Assembly: GCA_966211105.1 (NCBI GenBank)
Contig: CBIHMU010000010.1
Span: 1 to 64,000 of the forward strand
Length of the DNA stretch: 64,000 nucleotides
Direction of reading: 5' to 3'
DNA from: Roseateles sp966211105
Lineage (GTDB): Bacteria; Pseudomonadota; Gammaproteobacteria; Burkholderiales; Burkholderiaceae_C
Positions within the stretch are counted from its first letter, which is position 1; each line of letters begins with the position of its first letter. Below are positions 53,390 to 62,731 of the stretch, one piece after another. The notes below the pieces were generated by a model. The model made no database searches and had not been told where the DNA came from. It saw nothing but the letters and a program-made list of their open reading frames with translations. The position numbers and the translations under genes are program-made.

Positions 53390-54454
53390 ATGACCGTGAT
53401 CCGCAAGGGCCAGCAGCCCGCGGCACTGACCCGCGAGCAATTCCACGAGCGCTTCATGCGTCGCTTCCAGGACCCGGCCTACCAGGCCGAGCACGAGGCC
53501 ATCGCCCGCCTGGAGACCATCGCCTTCGAGGCGATGAAGGAAGGGCGCAAGTCGCCGGTCACCCGCCCCGCGGGCAACGGCTTCAAGGATCCGACCTACG
53601 AGACCTCGGTCGAGTGGCTCGAGACGCACCAGCGGCTCCAGGTCGCCCAGCAACGCTGGAGCGATCCCGCGACCCGCTCGCGCGTGCTGCTCGTCTGCGG
53701 CAGCGACCGCAACGACGGCACCTGTCCGGGCGAGATGTCCAAGACCTGGCGTCTGACGCAGATCGCCAAGGAGCAACTCAGCGGCCACGACGTGATCATC
53801 GACGTGCTCGACCTGAGTCTGATCACCTCGGAATACGGCCGCCAGATCCATCCCTGCAAGGGCTGCGTGTCGACGGCGATGCCGCTCTGCCACTGGCCCT
53901 GCAGCTGCTATCCGAACCACGCGCTCGACCAGTCCAGCGACTGGATGAACGAGATCTACGAGCGATGGGTGTCCGCGCATGGCGTGATCCTGCTCACGCC
54001 GACCTACTGGTACCAGTCGCCGAGCGCGTTGAAGCTGATGATCGACCGCCTGGTCTGCGCCGACGGCGGCAATCCGGATCCGACCTCGACCCACGGCAAG
54101 AAAGCCGAGGAAGCCAAGGCCATCGAAGAGAAGGGCTGGGACTATCCCAAGCACCTCGAAGGCCGCGCGTACGGCCTGGTCGTGCATGGCGACGTGGCCG
54201 GCGTGGAAGCGCAGCGTCGCAACCTCGCCGACTGGCTGGACTGGATGGGGCTGGTCGACGCCGGCCAGCTCTCCCGGCTCGACCGCTACATCGGCTACTT
54301 CGAGCCCTACTTCAACAGCCACGAGGCGCTCGATCGCGACGAAGCCTTGCAGAACGAAGTTCGCCTGGTGGCCGATCTGGTCGGCGACGCGGTCAAGCAG
54401 CTGCGGGAGGGAAATCTGCCCCGTTCCAAGCGCCAGGCCGTGCGTCCGAAATGA
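53390..54454 (+). CDS. Flavodoxin-like NAD(P)H-dependent FMN reductase family protein
   Basis: This 354-residue protein has an N-terminal helical part of about 95 residues and then a flavodoxin-like fold (SRVLLVCGSDRNDGTCPGEM, SKTWRLTQIAKEQLSGHDVI, GVILLTPTYWYQSPSALKLM, IDRLVCADG). A Cys cluster (HPCKGCVSTAMPLCHWPCSC) lies near 160, unusual and perhaps metal- or redox-active. It precedes a small acidic gene. Reductase activity is inferred from the fold. Confidence 0.8.
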   Translation: MTVIRKGQQPAALTREQFHERFMRRFQDPAYQAEHEAIARLETIAFEAMKEGRKSPVTRPAGNGFKDPTYETSVEWLETHQRLQVAQQRWSDPATRSRVLLVCGSDRNDGTCPGEMSKTWRLTQIAKEQLSGHDVIIDVLDLSLITSEYGRQIHPCKGCVSTAMPLCHWPCSCYPNHALDQSSDWMNEIYERWVSAHGVILLTPTYWYQSPSALKLMIDRLVCADGGNPDPTSTHGKKAEEAKAIEEKGWDYPKHLEGRAYGLVVHGDVAGVEAQRRNLADWLDWMGLVDAGQLSRLDRYIGYFEPYFNSHEALDRDEALQNEVRLVADLVGDAVKQLREGNLPRSKRQAVRPK

Positions 54455-54513
54455 CGGCGGTCTCGCCAACTCGTACGACCTCCCCTCGACTCATCGACTC
54501 AAGGAGCACTCCG

Positions 54514-54762
54514 ATGGCCCAGTCCCCTTCCCGCTCGACGCACCAACTGCATCCCGAACTGCCGGCCGACGTGCCGCCGTTCCCGACCTCCGACACCGAT
54601 GTCGACGGCGATGACCTCGACAGCGTCTACGGCCAGCTCGTGAAGGGCGTCGGCCATGAGTTCGTCACCGACCAGAACGTCGACGAGCTCGCCCGTCGCG
54701 CCGAAGAGGACGGTCATCCGATCCTCGCCACCGAACTCCGGGAATGGAAGGCGCCTTGCTGA
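54514..54762 (+). CDS. Small acidic conserved-type protein, unknown
   Basis: This 82-residue protein has an acidic N-terminal half (ELPADVPPFPTSDTDVDGDD) and a helical end (FVTDQNVDELARRAEEDGHP). AAGGAG precedes the ATG at 54514. No signal peptide. Function unknown; it may be co-transcribed with the upstream reductase gene. Confidence 0.6.
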   Translation: MAQSPSRSTHQLHPELPADVPPFPTSDTDVDGDDLDSVYGQLVKGVGHEFVTDQNVDELARRAEEDGHPILATELREWKAPC

Positions 54763-54794
54763 CCCCTCGCCCCTGAGGTCCGTTCCCCAATGAG

Positions 54795-54816
54795 ACAGGG
54801 CCCCGCGGGGCCCTGT
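54795..54816. terminator. Bidirectional terminator between convergent genes
   Basis: ACAGGGCCCC-GC-GGGGCCCTGT is a perfect 10-bp stem, followed by TCCTTCC. It lies between the plus-strand acidic gene and minus-strand ubiE. Confidence 0.7.
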
Positions 54817-54850
54817 TCCTTCCTGCGCCGCCCTCAGGCGGTGGCGCAGC

Positions 54851-55582
54851 TCAGCACTTGATGCCCGCGTGCAGCGCCACGACGCCGCCGGTCAGGTTGT
54901 GCACGTCCACGTGGCCGAAGCCCGCCGTCTTCATCATGGCCTTGAGTTCGGCCTGCGGCGGATGCATGCGGATCGATTCCGCCAGGTAGCGGTAGCTGTC
55001 GGCGTCGCCGGCGATCAGCGAGCCGATGCGCGGCAGGACTTTGAAGGAATACCAGTCGTAGGGCTTGCGCAGCGGCGCCGCGACCTGCGAGAACTCCAGC
55101 ACCAGCAGCCGGCCGCCCGGGCGCAGCACGCGGTTCATCTCGGCCAGCGCCTGGTCCTTGTGCGTCATGTTGCGCAGGCCGAAGGCCACGCAGACCAGGT
55201 CGAAGGAGCCGTCCTTGTAGGGCAGCGCCTCGGCATCGCAGAGGTTGGTCGGCAGGACCATGCCCTCGTCGATCAGCCGCTCGCGGCCGGTGCGCAGCAT
55301 GGCCTCGTTGATGTCGGTGTGCACGACCATGCCGCGCTCGCCCACCTTCTTCGCGAACAGCCGCGCCATGTCGCCGGTGCCGCCGGCGATGTCCAGCACG
55401 CGGTCGCCCGGCTTCAGGTTGGCCACGGCCAGCGTGTACAGCTTCCAGGCGCGATGCATCCCCATGGACATCAGGTCGTTCATGACGTCGTAGCGCGACG
55501 CGACCGAATCGAACACGCCGCGCACGCGCTTGGCCTTGACGGTTTCGTCGACGGATTCGAAGCCGAAGTGGGTGGAACTCAT
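54851..55582 (-). CDS. ubiE: UbiE, ubiquinone/menaquinone C-methyltransferase
   Basis: This 243-residue SAM-dependent enzyme methylates demethoxy-ubiquinol intermediates at C2 in the ubiquinone pathway. Marks are FDSVASRYDVMNDLMSMGMH, VLDIAGGTGDMARLFAKK, FDLVCVAFGLRNMTHK and LEFSQVAAPLRKPYDWYSF. The ATG at 55582 (MSSTHFGFESVDE) is chosen because upstream sequence is 9-bp repeats and not UbiE-like. It is followed downstream by a strong terminator. Confidence 0.95.
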   Translation of the reverse strand: MSSTHFGFESVDETVKAKRVRGVFDSVASRYDVMNDLMSMGMHRAWKLYTLAVANLKPGDRVLDIAGGTGDMARLFAKKVGERGMVVHTDINEAMLRTGRERLIDEGMVLPTNLCDAEALPYKDGSFDLVCVAFGLRNMTHKDQALAEMNRVLRPGGRLLVLEFSQVAAPLRKPYDWYSFKVLPRIGSLIAGDADSYRYLAESIRMHPPQAELKAMMKTAGFGHVDVHNLTGGVVALHAGIKC

Positions 55583-55603
55583 GGTGGCGTCCTGCTGAAT
55601 GGG

Positions 55604-55630
55604 GGCGTGAGAGGCGTGAGAGGCGTGGAA
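55604..55630. repeat. 9-bp tandem repeat (3 units) upstream of ubiE
   Basis: GGCGTGAGA, GGCGTGAGA, GGCGTGGAA lie in the short gap between the DUF971 stop and the ubiE start, so they could affect spacing in the message. Confidence 0.75.
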
Positions 55631-55655
55631 GGGCGATCGTCGCGCGGGCCGGCGG

Positions 55656-56090
55656 TCAGTGGCTGCCGCAGCTGCCACCGCCGTGCGAATGGCCGCCCGC
55701 GGCCTTCGCGGTCATGGGCGCATCGCGGTCCAGGCCCGCGGCGGCCAGCTTCGCTTCATAGTCGCGCATCAGCTGGTCCTGGTCGCGGCCCAGCTCATAC
55801 AGATAGGCCCAGGTGAACAGGCCGCTTTCGTGACCGTCGGAGAAGGTCGGCTTCAGCGCGTAGTGGCCGACCTGCTCGACGGCCACGATGGTGACGTCGC
55901 GCTTGCCGGTCTGCAGCGTCTCCTGGCCGGGGCCGTGGCCCTGCACCTCCGCCGACGGGCTGCGCACGCGCATCAGCTCGAACGGGATGCGGAAACGCGC
56001 CCCGTCGGTGAAGGCGAGCTCCAGCACCTTGGACTGCTGGTGCACGACGATGTCGGTGGGGAGCGGGGAATTGGAGGCGAGACCGGCCAT
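55656..56090 (-). CDS. DUF971 protein (gamma-butyrobetaine hydroxylase N-terminal-like)
   Basis: This 144-residue protein has SKVLELAFTDGARFRIPFEL, LKPTFSDGHESGLFTWAYLY and a His/Gly/Cys-rich tail (GGHSHGGGSCGSH) that could bind metal. DUF971 genes often sit beside ubiE in this group, as here. The start at 56090 fits the family; an earlier ATG at 56163 is possible. Confidence 0.85.
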   Translation of the reverse strand: MAGLASNSPLPTDIVVHQQSKVLELAFTDGARFRIPFELMRVRSPSAEVQGHGPGQETLQTGKRDVTIVAVEQVGHYALKPTFSDGHESGLFTWAYLYELGRDQDQLMRDYEAKLAAAGLDRDAPMTAKAAGGHSHGGGSCGSH

Positions 56091-56158
56091 GAGACCGCGC
56101 GGGAACGCGCGAATGCTGGGGAAACGAGGTCGCAGTGTAGCGGCCTCGTTCCCGAAGA

Positions 56159-57253
56159 TCATGGCGCGGCGATCGGACCCGTGTCGGCCAGTTCGCGCAC
56201 CCTGTCCAGCGCGGCGCCCGCATTCAAGAACCCCGCGCCGCACGCTCGGCAATCTGGCAGCGGTGTCGCTCCGGCCCTCAATGCCGCCTCGATCTGCGCA
56301 GGGGTTGCCGACGGACGCAGTTGCAGCATCAGCGCCACGACGCCAGTCACGTGCGCGGCCGCGAAGCTGCTCCCTACGACGTTCTCGTAGGCCGGTGGCC
56401 CGCCGTCGCGCAGGCCACTGTTGGAAGTCGTCAACAGGTCGCTGTAGCCCGCGCGCGCGGATGTCCCGCCGGGAGCGATCAAGGTCAGACCGTCCCCGAA
56501 GTTGCCATTTCGAGTCAGACGCCGCTGGCGACTTGCACTGCCGACGGCCACGACGCCTTGGCAGTTGCTCGGCGAATGCGAGGTCGCGCGCACCTGTTCG
56601 TCGCCAGCGGCGGCGACGACAACCGCCCCCTGCGAGCGGGCGAAGTCGACCGCCGCCTGCACGGCGGCCGGGCACGGTCCCTCGCGGCCCAAGGACAGAT
56701 TCACGACGCGGGCCGGCGTCGCGTTGCGGGGCACGCCAGGCACCTCACCGCCGACGGCCCAAAGCAGGGCGCTGACGATGTCGGCATTGTGGGAGCGTTC
56801 GCCCGCGGCGACGCGCACAGGCAGGAGCCGCACTCCAGGTGCAACGCCGCGCAGGCCCCGCCCATCGACACGAGCCGCGATGAGGCCGGCGACCTGCAGG
56901 CCATGCCAGGGTGTCCTGTCGATCGCCCGGCCGGCGCTTTGCGGGACGTCCGTCGGATCGGGATCCCAGCCATCCACGTCACCGGCATCGAACTGCGACA
57001 CGAAATCCCACCCGGGCAACCATTGCCCGTCCAGCTCGGGATGGTCTCTTCGCCCACTGTCCAGCACGGCGACCACCACCCCGCGCCCATCGATGTCCGA
57101 TTCCACCGGCAATTGGATCGCCCTCATGTTCCATTGCAGCGGGAAGAATGGCTCGTTCGCCGGTGATGCCGCGGCAGACGCGGAGGTGGCGGCGAACACC
57201 CAAGGCAGAACAGCAAGGGGCCACCGGCCGAACTGAAATCGAGACAGCAACAT
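56159..57253 (-). CDS. S8 subtilase with Asp at the usual oxyanion Asn
   Basis: This 364-residue protein has a signal peptide, catalytic Asp in VVVAVLDSGRRDHPEL, His in WHGLQVAGLIA (usual HGTxVAG altered) and Ser in VVGSSFAAAHVTGVVAL (usual GTSMAxPHVAG). At the oxyanion site the sequence is VVAAAGDEQ, with Asp instead of Asn. The neighbouring subtilase keeps AAGN. It lacks the propeptide-like N-terminal domain and the C-terminal PPC domain of that neighbour. Active or inactive cannot be decided from sequence. Confidence 0.88.
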   Translation of the reverse strand: MLLSRFQFGRWPLAVLPWVFAATSASAAASPANEPFFPLQWNMRAIQLPVESDIDGRGVVVAVLDSGRRDHPELDGQWLPGWDFVSQFDAGDVDGWDPDPTDVPQSAGRAIDRTPWHGLQVAGLIAARVDGRGLRGVAPGVRLLPVRVAAGERSHNADIVSALLWAVGGEVPGVPRNATPARVVNLSLGREGPCPAAVQAAVDFARSQGAVVVAAAGDEQVRATSHSPSNCQGVVAVGSASRQRRLTRNGNFGDGLTLIAPGGTSARAGYSDLLTTSNSGLRDGGPPAYENVVGSSFAAAHVTGVVALMLQLRPSATPAQIEAALRAGATPLPDCRACGAGFLNAGAALDRVRELADTGPIAAP

Positions 57254-57349
57254 GATCACTCCACAGGGGGACAGGAAGCCTCTCCAGTTGCCGATGGCGC
57301 CCCGCAGGTTCACGCGACATCCGGCGACAACGATGGCATGGCGTCGACG

Positions 57350-57381
57350 AAAAAAATCCCGCCAGCTTTCACTGGCGGGAT
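57350..57381 (-). terminator. Intrinsic terminator of the second subtilase
   Basis: On the minus strand ATCCCGCCAG-TGAAAG-CTGGCGGGAT is a 10-bp stem followed by a run of T. It lies between the two tandem subtilase genes. Confidence 0.9.
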
Positions 57382-57455
57382 TCAACGGGAGCCCCGTTCG
57401 GGCCCGAGGCACCCGGCTTACCAAACGAGGAGAGTGGCAAGTCCTGGCGAGCGCA

Positions 57456-59264
57456 TTACCAGCTCAGGTTCAGCGTGTACGTCCCGCTGGTGCCCGAGTA
57501 GTAGAGCGCCCGCACGTAGACGACGATCGCGGACGATCCGCTGTTCGTGTACGTGAAGCTGTCGACGGCGCCGGCGCCGTTTTCGCTGGCCTTGAGCTGC
57601 GTGCCGCTGCTGTTCTGCAGGTACAGGTCGAAGTCCTTGCCGGCGGCCGGCGTCAAGGTCGCGCTGAGCGTCTTGCCCGCGGGCAGCGTGATCTTGAAGT
57701 AGTCGTTGGTGTCGGACGACGACAGGCTGCCCGTCACCTTGACCGGCGCGGTAATGGTCTGCGGCGCGGTGCGGCTGTTGTTCGGCTCGACTTCGGCGAT
57801 CGTGCTGCCGCCACCGCCGCCGCCCTTGATCGCGGTGACCGCGGCGTTGGCGTCCAGGATGCCCGAGCCGCACTGGCTGCAGGTGCCGGGGAAGGCGCGG
57901 GCGCTGCTCTTGAGCGCGGCCGTGATCTCGTCCGGCGTGGCCGTCGGCTTGGCGCTGTACATCAGCGCGGCGACACCCGCCACGTGCGGCGTGGCCATCG
58001 ACGTGCCCTGGTAGTACGCGTAGCTGTCGGCGCCCGGCGTGCTGGTGCCGGCGTTCAGCGTCGACAGGATGCCGTTGCTGGCGCTGGAGCGCACGTCGCC
58101 GCCCGGCGCCGCCAGGGTCACGATCGAACCGTAGTTCGAGTAGTACGCACGCGAGCCGTTGCGGTCCGTCGCCGCGACCACGACCACGCCCGAGCAGTTC
58201 GCCGGGCTGGAGTTGGACGCGTTCTGGTTCTCGTTGCCCGCCGCGACGATGATGCTGGCGCCGCGCGATCGGGCGCCGTTGATCGCCGTCTGCGTCGTGG
58301 TGTCGCAGGCGCCGCCGCCGCCCAGCGACAGGTTCAGCACCTTGGCCGGCGTGGTGTTGGTCGGCAGGCCGGACACGCTGCCGCCCGACGCCCAGGTCAT
58401 GCCGTCGGCGATGTCGGAGGTGTAGCCGCCGCACTTGCCGAGCACGCGGATCGGCTGGACCTTGGCGTTGAAGGCGATGCCCGCCACGCCCAGTCCGTTG
58501 TTGGTCTTGGCCGCGATCGTGCCGGCCACGTGCGTGCCGTGCCAGCTCGAGGTGGACGCCGGATCGCCGGCCTGGCATTCGTTGGCGGCGTTGTAGTCGC
58601 CGGGGTCGCTCGGGTCGTTGTCACGGCCGTTGCCGTCCACCGAGACCGTGGTGTCCACGATCATGTCGTAACCGGCGACAAGCTGGCCGGACAGGTCCGC
58701 ATGCGGCCGGTAGCCGGTGTCGATGACCGCCACCACCACGCCGGTGCCGGTCGCCTGGTCCCAGGCCTGCGGCGCGCGGATGCCGCCGGCGGTCTCCGAC
58801 AGGTCCCATTGCGAGCCGTAGCTGCTGTCGTTCGGCACGAACAGCGCGTGCATCTTGCGGTCGGGCTCGACGTACTCGACGTTGGCGTCCTGTGCCTTGA
58901 TCCGGTCGCCCAGTTCGCGCAGTTCCTGCAGGTTCATCCGGCGGTCCAGCCGGAACACATGGGCGCCGGTGCCCATCTGACGCACCAGCGACAGGCGCGC
59001 GCCCAGCGGGGCGGCCAGTTGCTGCAGGCGCTCGGTGCGGGCGCCGATGGCGTCGCTCGCCACCGATCGCGCCTGGACCGCGGCGCCCAGGCGCCCTTGC
59101 ACGACGGTGCTGCCGTCCTTGTATTTCACGATCAGACGATCGGTCTGTTCGCTCAGCTGCCGGGGGGCCTTGTCGATGTCCACCGACGACACGCCCGCCT
59201 GGGCCACGCCCATCGTGACGAGACCCAAAGCCAGCGCGAGGCTGAGCTTGTTCAATCGCAACAT
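57456..59264 (-). CDS. Secreted S8 serine protease with I9 prodomain and PPC domain
   Basis: This 602-residue protease has a signal peptide (MLRLNKLSLALALGLVTMGV), an I9-like prodomain (DRLIVKYKDGS, ARLSLVRQMGTGAHVFRLDR), catalytic Asp (VVAVIDTGYRPHADLSG), His (WHGTHVAGTIA), oxyanion Asn (IIVAAGNENQ) and Ser (YYQGTSMATPHVAGVAALMY). A Gly linker and a C-terminal PPC domain (IAEVEPNNSRTAPQTI, TLPAGKTLSATLTPAAGKDF, DLYLQNSSGTQ) follow. GGAG is correctly spaced before ATG 59264. All catalytic residues present. Confidence 0.95.
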   Translation of the reverse strand: MLRLNKLSLALALGLVTMGVAQAGVSSVDIDKAPRQLSEQTDRLIVKYKDGSTVVQGRLGAAVQARSVASDAIGARTERLQQLAAPLGARLSLVRQMGTGAHVFRLDRRMNLQELRELGDRIKAQDANVEYVEPDRKMHALFVPNDSSYGSQWDLSETAGGIRAPQAWDQATGTGVVVAVIDTGYRPHADLSGQLVAGYDMIVDTTVSVDGNGRDNDPSDPGDYNAANECQAGDPASTSSWHGTHVAGTIAAKTNNGLGVAGIAFNAKVQPIRVLGKCGGYTSDIADGMTWASGGSVSGLPTNTTPAKVLNLSLGGGGACDTTTQTAINGARSRGASIIVAAGNENQNASNSSPANCSGVVVVAATDRNGSRAYYSNYGSIVTLAAPGGDVRSSASNGILSTLNAGTSTPGADSYAYYQGTSMATPHVAGVAALMYSAKPTATPDEITAALKSSARAFPGTCSQCGSGILDANAAVTAIKGGGGGGSTIAEVEPNNSRTAPQTITAPVKVTGSLSSSDTNDYFKITLPAGKTLSATLTPAAGKDFDLYLQNSSGTQLKASENGAGAVDSFTYTNSGSSAIVVYVRALYYSGTSGTYTLNLSW

Positions 59265-59273
59265 GCTTGTCAT

Positions 59274-59677
59274 CTCCGAGTTTCTCGATCGACGCCGGGT
59301 TCACCGACGCCTGCAAAGCCCCGAACGTCCTGGCGCGTTGGCACCCCTGGCAGGGCACGCCGACCGGCCTATCCGATTGGCGTGCGATGGAGTGTAGGAA
59401 GACAGTCGGACGCCAACCGCCCCACCTGCAACAGTTAACAGGAAGGAATACCCCAATAACCTTTTTGTGTCGAAACGCACCAATTGGTCCGGCAATCGCC
59501 CGTTCCTTACAGCTAAGGGGCTGATTCGTAAGGTTTGCGCGCGGTTTGCGCCCCTGCGCGAACGGCGTGCCCGGGGTGTCGGAAGCCATGCGCGGGACGG
59601 CGCGGATGGCGGGGGGAGAGGGGCTGGTTTAGCCTGCGAAACTTGTCGTTTTCGCCACACATCGGTGACAAATAACC
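59274..59677. other. Intergenic region between divergent protease genes
   Basis: About 400 bases without a gene. The middle (59395-59480) is A/T-richer than the flanks, with TTAACA and AATAACC, and probably holds divergent promoters for the subtilase and the M13 peptidase. I cannot place -35 and -10 boxes with confidence. No hairpin stood out. Confidence 0.4.
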
Positions 59678-61723
59678 ATGTTTCCACTACGCCTGATCGC
59701 CGCCGCGACCCTGTCCACCCTGGCCCTGGCCGCCGCGCCGGCCCGCGCACTGGACGTCGCGAGCTTCTCCCCGGACGTCCCGCCCTGCGCGGACTTCTAT
59801 GAGTACGTGAACGGCCCGTGGGTCGCGCGCACGGAGTTGCCGGCCGACCGGACCCGCATCGGCAGCTTTGACGCGCTGCGCGTGGCCAACGACCGGCTGC
59901 TGAGCGACGCCCTGGCGGAACTGCTGGCCAAACCGGCGCTGCAGAAGTCGCCGGGCCTGAAGCAGGTCGCGGCCTATTACGCCAGCGGGATGGACCGGGC
60001 GGCCATCGAGGCGCAGGGCCTGAAGCCGGTCAAGCCGCTGCTGGACCGTGTCGCGGCCATGAAATCGGCGCAGGACCTGCCCGGCGCGCTGGCGCAGCTG
60101 GGCCGCGTGGGCATTGCCGCGCCGGTGAGCGCCTCGGTGCGCGCCGACGTCAAGAACACCCGCGTGAACGTGCTGACGCTGGGCCAGGCGGGCCTGGGGC
60201 TGCCGGACCGGGACGACTACTTCAAGGACACCGACATCGCCAAGAAGCTGCGCACCGCCTACCGGCTCTACGCGCAGCGGCTGCTGTCGTCGGCGGGCTT
60301 CGACGCCACGCCGGCGACGATAGACGCGCTGATGGCCTTCGAGTCCCAGCTCGCCGACGCGACGACGCCGCGCGCGCAGCTGCGCGATCCGCTCAAGGTC
60401 TACAACCCGATGACCCCGCCGGAGCTCGCCGACAAGGCGCCGGGCCTCGCCTGGGACGCTTACCTGAAGGCGCTGACGCGCAGCGACACCCGCCCCGGCG
60501 GCGTCGAGCGGCTGATCGTCGCGCAACCGGACTTCCTGGCGCGTGTGGCGCAGATGGCCGAGAAGGCCCCGCTCGCCACCTGGCAGACCTACCTGCGGGT
60601 GCGGGTGCTGGAGAACAGCGCCGCCCGACTTCCGAAGGCCTTCGCGGAAGCCGACTTCGACTACCGCGGCGCGACGATTTCCGGGCTCGAGCAGCCGATG
60701 CCCCGCAACGAGGAAGTCATCCAGCTGATCGGCGGCCGCACCGGCGGCAGCCCGCTGGGGCTGGCGCTGGGCGAGCTGTTCGTCTCCAAGGCCTTCTCGC
60801 CGGAGGCGCAGCGCCGCGCGACGCTGCTGATCGGCGACGTCAAGGCCGCGATGAAGACGCGCATCCAGAACCTGGCCTGGATGAATCCGGAGACCAAGGT
60901 CAAGGCGCTGGAGAAGCTGGAGGCCATGCAGCCCAAGATCGGCGCGCCCGAGACCTGGCCCAGGTACGAGGGCATGACGCTCGATCCGAAGGACTTCGCC
61001 GGCAACCAGCTGCGCGCCGCGGCCTGGTTCCATGGCGAGCAGATCAAGGACCTGGACCGGCCGAGCGACCGCACGCGCTGGACGATGTCGCCCTACATCG
61101 TGAACGCGCAGGCCGGCGGCCTCAACGAGATCACCTTCCCCGCCGGCATCCTGCAGCCGCCCTTCTTCGACGCCAAGGCCGACGACGCCGTCAACTACGG
61201 CGGCATCGGCATGGTGATCGGGCATGAGATCGTGCACCACTTCGACGACCGCGGCCGGCAGTTCGACAGCATCGGCAGCCTCCACGACTGGTGGACCGCC
61301 TCCGACGCCGAGAACTACAAGGCGCGCGCCGACCGCGTCGTGGCGCTCTACGAGCGCTACGAGCCGGTCAAGGGCACGCCCATCAACGGACGGCTCACGC
61401 TGGGCGAGAACATCTCCGACATGGCCGGCATGCCGATCGCCTTCGACGCGCTGCAGAACGCGCTGCGCCGCACGGGCCAGGACAAGTCCCCGGAGAAGAT
61501 CGACGGCTTCACCCCGGAGCAGCGCTTCTTCCTGTCCAACGCCATGGTCTGGCGCAACAAGTCGCGCGAGGCGGCGCTGCTGAACCAGCTGCGCACCGAT
61601 CCGCATTCGCCGGGCAAGTACCGCGTGCTGGCGCCGATGTCCAACATGCCGGAGTTCGCCAAGGCCTTCAACTGCAAGGCCGGCGATGCGATGGTCGCGG
61701 CGGATCCGATCAAGGTCTGGTGA
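59678..61723 (+). CDS. M13-family zinc metallopeptidase (neprilysin/PepO type)
   Basis: This 681-residue protein has a signal peptide ending ARA, then PCADFYEYVNGPWVARTELP, zinc motif HEIVHHFDD with His516, Glu517, His520, and the third ligand in GENISDMAG (Glu577, Asp581). NAQAGGLNEITFPAGILQPP and the C-terminal KVW are typical. Periplasmic or secreted oligopeptidase. The length and all metal ligands are normal. No ribosome site is seen before the ATG. Confidence 0.95.
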   Translation: MFPLRLIAAATLSTLALAAAPARALDVASFSPDVPPCADFYEYVNGPWVARTELPADRTRIGSFDALRVANDRLLSDALAELLAKPALQKSPGLKQVAAYYASGMDRAAIEAQGLKPVKPLLDRVAAMKSAQDLPGALAQLGRVGIAAPVSASVRADVKNTRVNVLTLGQAGLGLPDRDDYFKDTDIAKKLRTAYRLYAQRLLSSAGFDATPATIDALMAFESQLADATTPRAQLRDPLKVYNPMTPPELADKAPGLAWDAYLKALTRSDTRPGGVERLIVAQPDFLARVAQMAEKAPLATWQTYLRVRVLENSAARLPKAFAEADFDYRGATISGLEQPMPRNEEVIQLIGGRTGGSPLGLALGELFVSKAFSPEAQRRATLLIGDVKAAMKTRIQNLAWMNPETKVKALEKLEAMQPKIGAPETWPRYEGMTLDPKDFAGNQLRAAAWFHGEQIKDLDRPSDRTRWTMSPYIVNAQAGGLNEITFPAGILQPPFFDAKADDAVNYGGIGMVIGHEIVHHFDDRGRQFDSIGSLHDWWTASDAENYKARADRVVALYERYEPVKGTPINGRLTLGENISDMAGMPIAFDALQNALRRTGQDKSPEKIDGFTPEQRFFLSNAMVWRNKSREAALLNQLRTDPHSPGKYRVLAPMSNMPEFAKAFNCKAGDAMVAADPIKVW

Positions 61724-62150
61724 CGCGCTGAACCCGCCGCGGCGAAACCTCGCCGCGGCCTCCGGGGCCTGCCCGCCGTGAGGCGCGGCAGGCCCCGTGC
61801 CTTCCGGTACCCCTGTCTTCCGGTACCCCTGCCTTTCGGAACGGGCGCTCGGAAGTCATGGACCGGGTGCCTCACGCCTGGGGTCAGGTCTTGTCACGGT
61901 CTCGTCACCTGACGCCGCGGCGGAAGTCATGCGTGACTTTCGACCCGATGGATACTGGGGAAAGTCGACGCGCGGCCCATCCCGGCGGCTTGCATTTCGT
62001 CGCGGCATTCCGGCGATCCGCCCCCCGCCTTCGACGCTTGGTCGCGCACCGCTTGGTCGGGCCGGCGATGCTGCCTACTCTGAAAAAAGACCGATCGCAC
62101 CGCCACCCTGACGCGGGCCGCGACGGTTCCTCAGCCCACAGGAGCACGAC
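61724..62150. other. Intergenic region with two hairpins and a direct repeat
   Basis: CCGCGGCGA-AACC-TCGCCGCGG near 61737-61759 and GGGGCCTGCC/GGCAGGCCCC near 61763-61796 follow the M13 gene and are likely terminators. A near-perfect 17-bp direct repeat CTTCCGGTACCCCTGTC lies at about 61800-61835. The rest shows no convincing gene. Confidence 0.5.
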
Positions 62151-62657
62151 ATGACCGCCACCACCCGCCCGACCCGCTCGACCCTCTTCCGCATCGCGAC
62201 CGGCGCGCTCTTCGCCGTGCTGGCCGCCGGCTCGGCGCAGGCCGCGCCCGACGATCTGGAACGCGTCCAGGTCTCCGGCCGCCGCCCCGGCGAGATCCCG
62301 CGCACGGACGTGCGCGCCACCTGCCCCGGCGTCGATCAGGTCCTCTTCGACCGCCTGGCCCGCGCCCAGTTCCGCGAAGGCCAGGAGGGCGTCTCCACCG
62401 TCAGCTTCCGCCTGAACGGCAACGTCATCAGCGAGGTGCGCGAACGCGGCCCGGCCGTCTACCGCGCGCCGCTGCGCACGGCCATCCGGTCGCTGCAATG
62501 CCAGGGTGCGCCGAAGGACACGCTCTACGTCATGCAGGTCTCCTTCCGCAACCAGGAGTCGAGCGGCGACATGAACGAGCGCGTCGCGATGATCGAGATG
62601 GCGCCGCCGGCGGCCGGATCGGTGGCCGTCGCAGCGAGCGCGGCCGACGGTCGCTGA
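62151..62657 (+). CDS. Exported protein of unknown function
   Basis: This 168-residue protein has a signal peptide (TLFRIATGALFAVLAAGSAQ, cut after AQA) and a mature domain with VQVSGRRPGEIPRTDVRATC, STVSFRLNGNVISEVRERGP, AIRSLQCQGAPKDTLYVMQV. Two Cys probably pair. The layout resembles TonB-like C-terminal domains found alone as periplasmic proteins; a Ser/Ala tail ends it. Function not known. Confidence 0.65.
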   Translation: MTATTRPTRSTLFRIATGALFAVLAAGSAQAAPDDLERVQVSGRRPGEIPRTDVRATCPGVDQVLFDRLARAQFREGQEGVSTVSFRLNGNVISEVRERGPAVYRAPLRTAIRSLQCQGAPKDTLYVMQVSFRNQESSGDMNERVAMIEMAPPAAGSVAVAASAADGR

Positions 62658-62731
62658 TCGGGTTGTTCCCGGATGGGTCTCCCCCGGGGGCTGGCTAGGA
62701 TGGCCGGCACGACCACCCGGAGACCCGACCC

